47,936 bases of DNA from DATATV01 sp035551355 (lineage in GTDB: Bacteria; Actinomycetota; Actinomycetes; Mycobacteriales; Pseudonocardiaceae), in the NCBI GenBank assembly GCA_035551355.1, contig DASZNF010000114.1:1-47936 (forward strand), written 5' to 3'. Below are positions 16,351-23,701 of this stretch, one piece after another. The position numbers and the translations under genes were made by a program. The notes under the pieces were generated by a model, which ran no database searches, was not told the DNA's origin, and was given only the letters and a program-made list of their open reading frames with translations. The first letter of the stretch is position 1. The number at the start of each line of letters is the position of its first letter.

Positions 16351-16392
16351 GCTGGAGTAGCTCCGCGAACGGGCTGGAGTGAGCTCCGCGAA
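16351..16392. repeat. two near-identical 19-20 bp direct repeats
   Basis: GCTGGAGTAGCTCCGCGAA and GCTGGAGTGAGCTCCGCGAA, 22 nt apart. Each contains a small GGAG/CTCC hairpin. They lie just downstream of the permease gene stop, so they may act in 3' end formation. Confidence 0.6.
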
Positions 16393-16421
16393 ACCATCGA
16401 AGGAGCGGCCGGAGCCTTCCG

Positions 16422-17885
16422 CTACCGCGCCTCCGCCGGAGCCTCCGTGGGTGGCGAAGCCTCCGCGGGCGGTGTAGTGCGCCGGGCTCCGAGCCACGGC
16501 CGGAGCAGGGCGTACAACCCGCCGGCGAGCAGGAAGCCGACCAGGAACGTGATGTCGCCGATGCCCGGCAGGTGCTTGACCACCAAGCCGCTGAAGTCCT
16601 CCTGGTTGGAGAACAACAGGATGGACGCGACGATGCCGATCAGCATGGCCACCGCGCCCGCCCAGTTCTGGTACCACTTCGCGTACAGCAGCTCGTCCAC
16701 CCGTTTTCCGCGGCGAATGATCTGGTCGGCGAAGAACACGCCCAGCCACGGGCCGATCCAGTAGGCGATCACCAGCAGGAAGTTCTCGTACTTCGTCCCG
16801 GCATCCGACAGCCCCGACCAGGCCAGGAAGAAGCCGAGCACGCCGAACACCAGCGCCACCACCGCACGGCGCAGCGCCAGCGGGAGGGTGAAACCCACCG
16901 TCAGGAACGACATCGCGCCGGAGTAGATGTTCAGCGCGTTGGCCGACACGGCGCCCAGTGCGATCGCGATCAGCGTCAGGTCGGCCAGTGCGGTGGGCAG
17001 TTGGGCGGTGAAGGCCGCCGTGGGGTTGTCCAGGCTGAAGGTGTGCACCGAGGTCACCGCGGCCGCGCCGGCGATCTCCAGCACCACGCAGGACACGAAC
17101 ACACCCAGCCCGGCGGACAGGCCCACCGCGCGCTTGTTCGAATTCGACGGCAGGTAGCGGGTGTAGTCGGAGGCGTAGGGGTTCCAGCCCGCCGCGTAGC
17201 CGAACGCGGCCCCGGCGGTGAGCAGGAACGCCCCCGGCACCGGCGCGGTGCTCGCCCCCGGGTTGGTCTTGGTCAGCACCCACACCGTGGTCACCGCGAA
17301 CACCACAGCCAGGAACACGAACGCGTACTTCTCGAACGCCTGCACCAGGTTGTGCCCGAAGTAGGCCACGCCGATCTGCACCAGCACGATGATCACCAAC
17401 CCGAGCAGGGTCGGCATCCCGGTCAGCGCGGCCAGCGCGAACGCGCCGCTCACGCTGTTCACCGCGAACCAGCCGATCCCCGCCGTCAGCGACATCAACC
17501 CGGCGGGCAGCGCGTTGCCCCAGTAGCCGAACGCGGCCCGGCCCAGCACCATCTGCGGCACGCCGTATCCGGGCCCGCGCGCGGACAGGAAGCCGTGCGC
17601 GGTCGAGCCGAGCACGTTGCCGATCACCAGCGCCAGCACCGCCTGCCAGAACGGCAGACCGAACCCGGCCACCGCCAGCACCCCGACGAACACCGTGGCG
17701 AACTCCAGGTTCGGCGAGGTCCACGTCCAGAACAGCTGCAGCGGCTTGCCGTGCCGCTCGCTGGCGGCGATGAACTCGATCCCGCCCGGCTCGATCGCGA
17801 CGACCTTGTCGCCGTACTCGCCGGGCCGCACCGGTTCGGACGCGACCGCCCCGGTCTCCTCGGTGGTGGAAACCCTGTCAGCCAA
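16422..17885 (-). CDS. NCS1-family nucleobase permease (cytosine/purine type)
   Basis: A 487-residue polytopic membrane protein with about 12 helices. NCS1 features include the N-terminal WTSPNLEFATVFVG, GYWGNALPA and the motif NPYASDYTRYLP. NCS1 carriers import cytosine, uracil, purines, hydantoins or thiamine using H+ or Na+. Translation probably starts at TTG 17885, which overlaps the end of the oxygenase gene by 8 nt (TTGGCTGA), implying coupling. It is the last gene of a three-gene operon with a yeast-type cytosine deaminase, which makes cytosine or a related base the likeliest cargo (inference). Confidence 0.88.
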   Translation of the reverse strand: MADRVSTTEETGAVASEPVRPGEYGDKVVAIEPGGIEFIAASERHGKPLQLFWTWTSPNLEFATVFVGVLAVAGFGLPFWQAVLALVIGNVLGSTAHGFLSARGPGYGVPQMVLGRAAFGYWGNALPAGLMSLTAGIGWFAVNSVSGAFALAALTGMPTLLGLVIIVLVQIGVAYFGHNLVQAFEKYAFVFLAVVFAVTTVWVLTKTNPGASTAPVPGAFLLTAGAAFGYAAGWNPYASDYTRYLPSNSNKRAVGLSAGLGVFVSCVVLEIAGAAAVTSVHTFSLDNPTAAFTAQLPTALADLTLIAIALGAVSANALNIYSGAMSFLTVGFTLPLALRRAVVALVFGVLGFFLAWSGLSDAGTKYENFLLVIAYWIGPWLGVFFADQIIRRGKRVDELLYAKWYQNWAGAVAMLIGIVASILLFSNQEDFSGLVVKHLPGIGDITFLVGFLLAGGLYALLRPWLGARRTTPPAEASPPTEAPAEAR

Positions 17886-18933
17886 GGGATATCGCCGCCA
17901 ATTTCTCTCGCAGGTAGTCGCCCCACACCACGGGCGGGTAGCTCGTGGTGCCGATGGGCGGAGGGAAGGACTCGATCACCGCGTCGTGATTGGCCTCGTA
18001 GAAGAAGATCAGCGACAGCAGATCCTCGTCGGGCGCGGCCGCCGAGGGCGGCAGCACGCGATGTCTCGTGGAGCGCCAGCGATCGCCGGTCCACCGGGCC
18101 ATCACGTCGCCGATGTTGACGGTGAACGCCGCCGGATCGTAGGGCGCGTCCACCCAGCGTCCGTCCACTGTGTACACCTGCAGGCCGCCGACGCCGGGTT
18201 CCCGGTCCAGCACGGTGACCGTGCCGAAGTCGGTGTGCGGGCCGATGCGGAACTGGCCGGGCTCGGGCGGGCCGACCCGGTTCATCGGCGGGTACCAGTT
18301 GAGGTTGCAGCCGTAGGTCGGGTGGCTCAGGTAGGGGCCGAAGTGATCGGCGGGCAGGCCGAGCGCGACCGCGCACACGGACAGCAGTTCGTCGGACAGC
18401 TCGTGCATCCGGCGCAGGTATTCCGCGAGCGCCGTTCGCAGTTCGGGCACCTCGGCCGGCCAGACGTTGGGGGCGAACCAGATCTCGTCCACCAGTGGAT
18501 CGCAGGTCGGCTCGTCGGAGGCCAGCGAGTAGGACTCCTTGAGGTCGGCCGGGGTGGCCGAGCCCTCGGCGTAACCGTTGGCCTCGGCGCCCGGCGGGAT
18601 CCAGCCGCGCCCGCCGACCGCGACCGCGTACCGGGCCTTGGTCTCCGGCGGCAACGCGAAGAACCGCCGGGCCGCCGTACGAACCCGGTCCCGTAGTCCG
18701 GCCGGCACGCCGTGGCCAGTGACCAGCAGGAAGCCGGCGGTGCGCAGCGCGTGATCGACCTGTTCGGCCACCGCGGCCCGCCCGGCCGGATCACCGGAGA
18801 ACCAGGGGGTGAGATCGATCACCGGCACGTAGTCGCCGTCGGAAGCGCCACGGCTGGTGGCGTCCGGCGCGATCGCGGTGCCGCCGGGGGCGTCGGGGGT
18901 GATCACGGGCGCTGGGTCGGGTGGCTGGGTCAC
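17878..18933 (-). CDS. isopenicillin N synthase-like Fe(II) oxygenase
   Basis: A 351-residue non-haem iron oxygenase. An N-terminal DIOX_N-type region (VPVIDLTPWF, GFLLVTGHGVP) precedes the jelly-roll. The iron triad is His233 and Asp235 (GPHTDFGTVTVL) and His291 (STRHRVLPP). The Arg of the usual RxS 2-oxoglutarate motif appears to be Leu305 (LLS at 305-307), so co-substrate use is uncertain. The GTG at 18933 overlaps the deaminase stop (GTGA). It sits between a nucleobase deaminase and a nucleobase permease. Fungal thymine-7-hydroxylase belongs to the same superfamily, so base oxidation is a reasonable inference. A beta-lactam role is unlikely. Confidence 0.85.
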   Translation of the reverse strand: MTQPPDPAPVITPDAPGGTAIAPDATSRGASDGDYVPVIDLTPWFSGDPAGRAAVAEQVDHALRTAGFLLVTGHGVPAGLRDRVRTAARRFFALPPETKARYAVAVGGRGWIPPGAEANGYAEGSATPADLKESYSLASDEPTCDPLVDEIWFAPNVWPAEVPELRTALAEYLRRMHELSDELLSVCAVALGLPADHFGPYLSHPTYGCNLNWYPPMNRVGPPEPGQFRIGPHTDFGTVTVLDREPGVGGLQVYTVDGRWVDAPYDPAAFTVNIGDVMARWTGDRWRSTRHRVLPPSAAAPDEDLLSLIFFYEANHDAVIESFPPPIGTTSYPPVVWGDYLREKLAAISLG

Positions 18934-19433
18934 GATCCCTCCTCCTTGCCGGGCACGCCGATGTCCTCGTGCCAGAGATCGGGGCGGGCGGCGATGAACT
19001 CGGTCATCAGGCCGATGCACTCCGGGTCGTCCAGCACGGTGACCGCGGTGCCGTGTTCGGCCAGCCAGTCGTGGCCACCATAGAAGGTCTCGGCCTCGCC
19101 GATCAGCACCGCGCCGATGCCGAACTGGCGGACCAGGCCGCTGCAGTACCAGCACGGCGAGAGCGTGGTGACCATCACCGTGTCGGCGTACCCGCCCGCC
19201 CGGCGGCCGGCGGCCCGGAACGCGGCCGTTTCCGCGTGCACGGACGGATCGCCGTCCTGTACCCGCCGGTTGTGTCCGCGGCCGAGCAGGGTTCCCTGGT
19301 TGTCGAACAACGCGGCGCCGATGGGCACGCCGCCCTCGGCGAGCCCGGCCCTCGCCTCGGCCACCGCGACCGCCAGCAACCCGGCCGGGTCACCGCCAGG
19401 CGGAGCGGGGTGAAATCGCCGTGTCGCGGACAT
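18930..19433 (-). CDS. nucleoside/cytosine deaminase, yeast FCY1-like
   Basis: A 167-residue zinc deaminase. The zinc site is His66 with catalytic Glu68 (VHAET) and Cys94/Cys97 (SPCWYC). It resembles yeast cytosine deaminase strikingly: EGGVPIGAALF, LGRGHNRR, TTLSPC, and above all the C-terminal block FIAARPDLWHEDIG, which contains the Trp and Asp (Trp154, Asp157) that in the yeast enzyme close over cytosine. Most bacterial members (TadA, guanine deaminase) lack this ending. First gene of the operon with the oxygenase and permease. ATG start; ribosome binding site weak. Confidence 0.88.
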   Translation of the reverse strand: MSATRRFHPAPPGGDPAGLLAVAVAEARAGLAEGGVPIGAALFDNQGTLLGRGHNRRVQDGDPSVHAETAAFRAAGRRAGGYADTVMVTTLSPCWYCSGLVRQFGIGAVLIGEAETFYGGHDWLAEHGTAVTVLDDPECIGLMTEFIAARPDLWHEDIGVPGKEEGS

Positions 19434-19562
19434 GTCGACACCATGCGCGACCGGCCCGATCCCCGCAACGGTTACCGCGCTGCGATCTCGTTACGACAGG
19501 TTTCGTGGCCATAACAGCCTTTCTCACCTGGCAGGACACTCGTCGTACACCTGGAGTTCACC

Positions 19563-19568
19563 TATTAT
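19563..19568 (+). promoter_or_regulatory. putative -10 element of CHAD gene (leaderless)
   Basis: TATTAT ends 7 nt before the ATG at 19576, and no ribosome binding site is present. Transcription would begin at or next to the start codon. Confidence 0.5.
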
Positions 19569-19575
19569 CGATCAG

Positions 19576-20511
19576 ATGTCCGTTTCCGCCGGGTCCCGCC
19601 CGTTGACTCCCGCCGCCCTGCGGCTGGGTGCGACGCCCATCGCCGCCGGCCCGGCCGACGGCGTGGCCACGCACGTCCGGGCCACGCTGGACACCCAGCT
19701 GCGCGCGCTGCTCGCGCACCAGCACAACGTGGCCCGGGACGACGAACCCGAGGCCGTGCACCAGATGCGGGTGGCCGGCCGGCGCATCCGGGTGGCGCTG
19801 CGCATCGCCGGTCCGGTGCTCGGGCCGGACGGTGAACGGGCGCGGGCCGAGGTGGCCTGGCTGGGCGGACTGCTCGGGCCGGTGCGTGATCTGGACGTGC
19901 TGTGCGGACGACTGGAAGCCCGGGCCGGGGAACTGGACGAGATCGACCGGGACGGGTTCGGCGAGGTGCTGGACGCGCTGCGGGCGGCCCGGTCGGGCGG
20001 GAGGGACGCGGTGACCACCGCGCTGACCGGCACCCGCTACCGGACGCTGCTGCGGGCGCTGGCCAAGCTGACCCAGCTCGCCCCGGACGCCCCCGACCCC
20101 GACGCCCCCGCCGGCCTGGTGCGGCGGCCGGCGCGCAAGCTGGCCCGGCAGGTCGAGCGGGCCGGCAAGGACCCGACCGATCTGGAGCTGCACGAGCTGC
20201 GGATTCGCGGGAAGCGGCTGCGCTACGCGGCCGATTTCGGCGCCGCGCTGGGCGGGCGGCGAGAGGCGCAGCGGCTGCGGGTGGTGGCCAGGGCGGCCAA
20301 GAACTTCCAGGAGGTGCTCGGCAACCACCAGGACACGGTGGCGGCCGAACACCGGCTGCGCGAACTGACGCTCGGCGCCGGGTTGTCCACCGGCGCGCTG
20401 CTGGTGCTGGGCCGGCTGGTGGAGCGGGAGCACCTGGAGCGGGCCGAGTACCGGGCCAGGTGGTGGTCGGCCTGGCGGGCCCTGCGGCACGCCGCCCGGG
20501 CCCTGGGCTGA
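19576..20511 (+). CDS. CHAD domain-containing protein
   Basis: A 311-residue, very basic, all-helical protein with a CHAD domain. The two conserved His/Arg/Lys helices are EAVHQMRVAGRRIRVALR and LHELRIRGKRLRYAAD; a KNFQEVLGNHQD segment follows. CHAD domains bind inorganic polyphosphate through this basic surface, so polyphosphate binding or targeting is likely (family knowledge). No attached CYTH triphosphatase domain is present, unlike in many relatives. The ATG at 19576 is taken because it fits a leaderless start; the frame is open upstream to 19432. Divergent from the deaminase operon, convergent with dapC. Confidence 0.85.
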   Translation: MSVSAGSRPLTPAALRLGATPIAAGPADGVATHVRATLDTQLRALLAHQHNVARDDEPEAVHQMRVAGRRIRVALRIAGPVLGPDGERARAEVAWLGGLLGPVRDLDVLCGRLEARAGELDEIDRDGFGEVLDALRAARSGGRDAVTTALTGTRYRTLLRALAKLTQLAPDAPDPDAPAGLVRRPARKLARQVERAGKDPTDLELHELRIRGKRLRYAADFGAALGGRREAQRLRVVARAAKNFQEVLGNHQDTVAAEHRLRELTLGAGLSTGALLVLGRLVEREHLERAEYRARWWSAWRALRHAARALG

Positions 20512-20520
20512 GCCCCGCGC

Positions 20521-20551
20521 ATCGGCACCACCCGATCGGGCCGACGCCGAT
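20521..20551. terminator. possible bidirectional terminator, CHAD/dapC
   Basis: ATCGGC and GCCGAT arms enclose a 10-bp palindrome (CCCGATCGGG) between the convergent genes. The structure is nested rather than a simple hairpin. Confidence 0.4.
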
Positions 20552-20575
20552 TCCATGATCAGCGGGCCGACAGCG

Positions 20576-21667
20576 TCAGTCGGTGAGCCGTTTGGCGGCG
20601 GCGGCGACGCGCTCGTCGGTCGCGGTCAGCGCGATGCGCACGTGCCGGCCGCCGGTCGGGCCGTAGAAGGTGCCCGGGGCGGCCAGGATGCCCCGCTCGG
20701 ACAGCCAGCCGATGGTCGACCAGGCGTCCTCGCCCCGGCCGGCCCACAGGTACAGCCCGGCCTCGGAGTGGTCGATGGTGAACCCGGCGGCGGTCAACGC
20801 GGGCCGCAACTGGGCCCGGCGGGCGGCGTAGCGCTCCCGCTGCGCGCGCAGGTGCTCGTCGTCGGTCAGCGCGGCCACCATGGCCTGCTGCACCGGCCGG
20901 GGCACGATCATGCCGGCATGCTTGCGCACCTCAAGCAGCCGCCGCACCAGCGCCGGATCGCCGGTCACGTAGCCCGCGCGGTACCCGGCCAGATTGGAGG
21001 ACTTGGACAGCGAGTGCACCGCCAGCAGCCCGTCGGTGCGGCCGCCGGAGACCTCCGGGTGCAGCACGGACACCGGCTCGGCGTCCCAGGCCAGCGGCAG
21101 ATAGCACTCGTCGGACACCACGATGGCGCCCCGGTCACGTGCCCAGTCGACCACCTTGCGCAGGTGCGCCACGGGCAGCACCCTGCCGGTCGGGTTGGAC
21201 GGCGAGTTCAGCCACAACAGCTTGGGCCGGCGCGGACCGACGGCGGTCAGCGAGTCCGCCCGCACCACCTCGGCCCCGGCCAGCAGCACCCCCACCTCGT
21301 AGGTGGGGTAGGCCAGCTCCGGGATGACCACCACGTCCCCGGCGCCCAGCCCGAGCAGGGTGGGCAGCCAGGCGACGAGCTCCTTGGACCCGATGGTCGG
21401 CAGCACCGCGTCCGGCTCGATGCCGGTGATGCCGTACCGCCGTGCCATCGCGGCCACCGCGGCCGCCCGCAACTCCGGTGTGCCGTGCGTGGCCGGATAC
21501 CCGGGGATCTCCGCGGCCGAGCCGAGCGCGGCCTGGATCACCTCGGGCACCGGATCGACCGGCGTGCCGACGGACAGGTCGACCAGCCCGTCGGGATGGG
21601 CCTTGGCCCGCCCGGTCGCCTCGGCCAGCGAATCCCAGGGAAAATCGGGGAGCCGGCGGCCGCTCAC
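20576..21667 (-). CDS. dapC: succinyldiaminopimelate transaminase
   Basis: Fold-type I PLP aminotransferase, 363 residues, of the actinobacterial DapC type (Rv1178-like). It makes N-succinyl-diaminopimelate, linking DapD and DapE. Visible features: GYPATHGTPELR, the NSPSNPTG Asn segment, SDECYLPL (cofactor Asp) and the PLP lysine in HSLSKSSNLAGYRAGY. The GTG at 21667 overlaps the ferredoxin stop (GTGA), the same fdxC-dapC order as in mycobacteria, so the pair is co-transcribed. Confidence 0.93.
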   Translation of the reverse strand: MSGRRLPDFPWDSLAEATGRAKAHPDGLVDLSVGTPVDPVPEVIQAALGSAAEIPGYPATHGTPELRAAAVAAMARRYGITGIEPDAVLPTIGSKELVAWLPTLLGLGAGDVVVIPELAYPTYEVGVLLAGAEVVRADSLTAVGPRRPKLLWLNSPSNPTGRVLPVAHLRKVVDWARDRGAIVVSDECYLPLAWDAEPVSVLHPEVSGGRTDGLLAVHSLSKSSNLAGYRAGYVTGDPALVRRLLEVRKHAGMIVPRPVQQAMVAALTDDEHLRAQRERYAARRAQLRPALTAAGFTIDHSEAGLYLWAGRGEDAWSTIGWLSERGILAAPGTFYGPTGGRHVRIALTATDERVAAAAKRLTD

Positions 21668-21990
21668 TCCTCGTGCGCCTGCGGCGGCAGGTTCTTGACC
21701 AGCGCCGGGTCGGCGCTGACCTTGCCCACCTTCGACGCCCCGCCCGGGGAGCCCAGCTCGTCGAAGAAGTCCACGTTGGCCTTGGTGTAGTCCTTCCACT
21801 GATCGGGGACGTCGTCCTCGTAGTAGATGGCCTCCACCGGACACACCGGTTCGCAGGCACCGCAGTCAACGCACTCGTCGGGGTGGATGTACAGCATCCG
21901 GTCGCCCTCGTAGATGCAGTCGACGGGGCACTCTTCGATACATGCCTTGTCGAGAACGTCGACGCAGGGCTCGGCGATCACGTAGGTCAC
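21664..21990 (-). CDS. fdxA: 7Fe-8S ferredoxin
   Basis: A 108-residue FdxA/FdxC-type ferredoxin. The N-terminal half carries the cluster cysteines: CVDVLDKACIEECPVDCIY supplies the set with the extra spacing of a [3Fe-4S] site, and CVDCGACEPVCPVEAI the [4Fe-4S] site. The C-terminal tail (DQWKDYTKANVDFF onward) is typical of actinobacterial 7Fe ferredoxins, which donate electrons to cytochromes P450 and other oxidoreductases. GTG start at 21990 with AGGAG upstream. First gene of the pair with dapC. Confidence 0.95.
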   Translation of the reverse strand: MTYVIAEPCVDVLDKACIEECPVDCIYEGDRMLYIHPDECVDCGACEPVCPVEAIYYEDDVPDQWKDYTKANVDFFDELGSPGGASKVGKVSADPALVKNLPPQAHEE

Positions 21991-22110
21991 TGCGTTCTCC
22001 TGCTTCCTCAAGCCGTCCTTGCCCACGTGCCCGCAAAAAATCACGTGGCACGCGACAGTATCTCTCGGCCTGCGCGCCCAGGACGAACCGGTGCCCGAGT
22101 TCACACCACA

Positions 22111-22866
22111 ATGGGGGGCATGGAAGCCGTCGAGCTGCTGGAATGCGCGTGCGCCGACGCCTGGCCCGCGTTGGTCGACCAACCCTTGGGACAGTGGCGA
22201 ATGCGCGCCGCCGACGGGTTCACCGGGCGGGCCAACAGCACCCTGGTGGTCGGCGCGCCGGACCGGTCGCTGCCCGACGCGCTGCACGCGGCGGCGGATT
22301 TCGCGGTGGCGCACGGGATTCCGGCCCGCGCGCAGGTGCCGGTGGGCTCGCGGTTCGAGACCAGGCTGGCCGACGCCGGCTGGCAGGCCGACCAGGGGCA
22401 TTCCGGGGCGGGCGGGGTGCTGGTGATGACCGGTCCGCTGGACAAGCTGGCCGGAGTGCTGCCCGAGGGCGTCACCGCGGAGCCGGAGGCGCCCGCCGAC
22501 TGGTGGCCGCTCGCGGTGGACGCGCAGGCGCCGACCACGGCCCAGCGGCACGTGCTGACCAGCGGCGAGCGGGTGGCCTTCGGCGTGGCCCGGATCGACG
22601 GGCGGCTGGCCGGGGTGGTGCGCGGCGCGGTGGTCGGGCCGGCGGACGACGGACTGCTGCACATCAGCCGGCTGGCGGTGGCGCGGGAGTTCCGGCGGCG
22701 CGGGCTGGCCACGGCGGTGATGGCCGCGCTGGCGGCGTGGGCGGGGCTGCTGGGGGCGCGGCGGTACGTGCTGCAGGTGGTGGACGCCAACCGCGGGGCG
22801 ATCACGCTGTACGCCGGACTGGGCGGGGTCGAGCACCACCGGTACCAATACTGGGTGCCCGCGTAA
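22111..22866 (+). CDS. GNAT family N-acetyltransferase
   Basis: A 251-residue protein. The C-terminal 80 residues are a clear GNAT domain: ISRLAVAREFRRRGLATAV contains the acetyl-CoA pyrophosphate loop (RRRGLA), followed by a strand-helix ending VVDANRGAITLYAGLG. The N-terminal half is a second, degenerate GNAT-like segment (FTGRANSTLVVG). Substrate unknown. Start at ATG 22111 or the in-frame ATG 22120; neither has a properly spaced ribosome binding site. Divergent from fdxA-dapC. Its stop codon lies in a tandem duplication. Confidence 0.85.
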   Translation: MGGMEAVELLECACADAWPALVDQPLGQWRMRAADGFTGRANSTLVVGAPDRSLPDALHAAADFAVAHGIPARAQVPVGSRFETRLADAGWQADQGHSGAGGVLVMTGPLDKLAGVLPEGVTAEPEAPADWWPLAVDAQAPTTAQRHVLTSGERVAFGVARIDGRLAGVVRGAVVGPADDGLLHISRLAVAREFRRRGLATAVMAALAAWAGLLGARRYVLQVVDANRGAITLYAGLGGVEHHRYQYWVPA

Positions 22867-22900
22867 GTCGTTGGGCGGCCGCGTAAGTCGTTGGGCGGCC
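22861..22900. repeat. perfect 20-bp tandem duplication over a stop codon
   Basis: GCGTAAGTCGTTGGGCGGCC occurs twice head to tail. The first copy contains the stop codon of the acetyltransferase gene; the second repeats it downstream. Confidence 0.9.
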
Positions 22901-22914
22901 GAGGAAGCTGCTCG

Positions 22915-23670
22915 CTAGGTGGCCTTGATCCGGCCGAGCACGACGGCCGAGGGGATCACGCCCGCGCCGAGCAGCAGCAGGGCCCGCCAGTCGGCGAGCA
23001 GCACGATGTCGCCGCCCGGGCCGCCGACGCCGAACACCGCGACGGTGAGCAGCCAGGCCCACAGCGGAATGCCCGCGATCAGCGGGCGGCGCACGGCCGA
23101 GGCGGCCCGGCTAACCAGCCACGGGGTGGCCACGGCGGCGACCAGCGCGGTGATCGGGAACTCCACGACACCCAGGCGCAGCGGCAGGAAGAACAGTTCC
23201 AGGACGCCGAGCAGGATCGCGTCGACGGCCAGCACGGGCAGCAGCAGCCAGTCGCGCAGGGCAGGTGCGGCGGCGATGGTGGCCGGGCCCGGGCGCGGGG
23301 ATGGTGGCCGCCACCCGAGTCCGGTTTTGCGCGTGGCGGTGTTCTGGTTGGCGCGAACGGGTTTCCCAGCGACAGAGCCGCCAATCGCTTTCGCGTGACC
23401 GGCCGACTTCGAGCCCTGGGACGGCTTCGAACTCGATGCGGATTTCGTTGCACTGGAAGGCTTTCCACCGCCACTCGATGCCGGTCCGGTTACGCCGGAA
23501 GGCTTTCCACCGCTGCCCGATACCGGTCTGGTTGCACCGGAAGGCTTCTCGCCGCCATCCGATGCCGGTTTCGTTGGTCCAGCAGGCTTTCCAGCCGGTC
23601 CCGATGCGGATTTCGCGCCGCTGGAAGGCTTTCCGCGGCCGGGCTGGTTCGACCGGCGCTTCGCGTTCAT
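22915..23670 (-). CDS. membrane protein with repetitive N-terminal region (Rv1171-like position)
   Basis: A 251-residue protein in two parts. Residues 1 to about 138 are low-complexity, built from a 14-residue repeat (KPSxATK-type: Lys-Pro, Ser/Gly, Thr/Ser, Lys, Ser, Gly), basic and presumably disordered. Residues about 140-251 contain three to four membrane helices (LLLPVLAVDAILLGVLELFF, ITALVAAVATPWLV, PLWAWLLTVAVFG, WRALLLLGAGVIP). The ATG at 23670 lies 31 nt after the mshB stop, so they probably form one operon. M. tuberculosis has a small membrane protein (Rv1171) at the same place; the repeat part looks like a later addition. Function unknown. Confidence 0.72.
   Translation of the reverse strand: MNAKRRSNQPGRGKPSSGAKSASGPAGKPAGPTKPASDGGEKPSGATRPVSGSGGKPSGVTGPASSGGGKPSSATKSASSSKPSQGSKSAGHAKAIGGSVAGKPVRANQNTATRKTGLGWRPPSPRPGPATIAAAPALRDWLLLPVLAVDAILLGVLELFFLPLRLGVVEFPITALVAAVATPWLVSRAASAVRRPLIAGIPLWAWLLTVAVFGVGGPGGDIVLLADWRALLLLGAGVIPSAVVLGRIKAT
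23413..23640. repeat. 42-bp imperfect tandem repeats inside a coding region
   Basis: The unit beginning GGAAGGCTTT starts at 23455, 23497, 23539, 23581 and 23623, exactly 42 bp apart. A related shorter unit precedes at about 23419 (36 bp earlier). The period is a multiple of three, so copy number can change without a frameshift. Confidence 0.85.
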
Positions 23671-23701
23671 CGCACGCCGCCGCTGGCAAGGCCCGGGCAG
23701 G

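Noticed and set aside
17878..18933. Beta-lactam biosynthesis suggested by the isopenicillin N synthase-like gene
   Set aside because: No peptide synthetase, epimerase or other beta-lactam gene is near; the operon partners handle nucleobases.
23413..23640. CRISPR-like array
   Set aside because: The 42-bp units are contiguous and coding, with no spacers and no cas genes.
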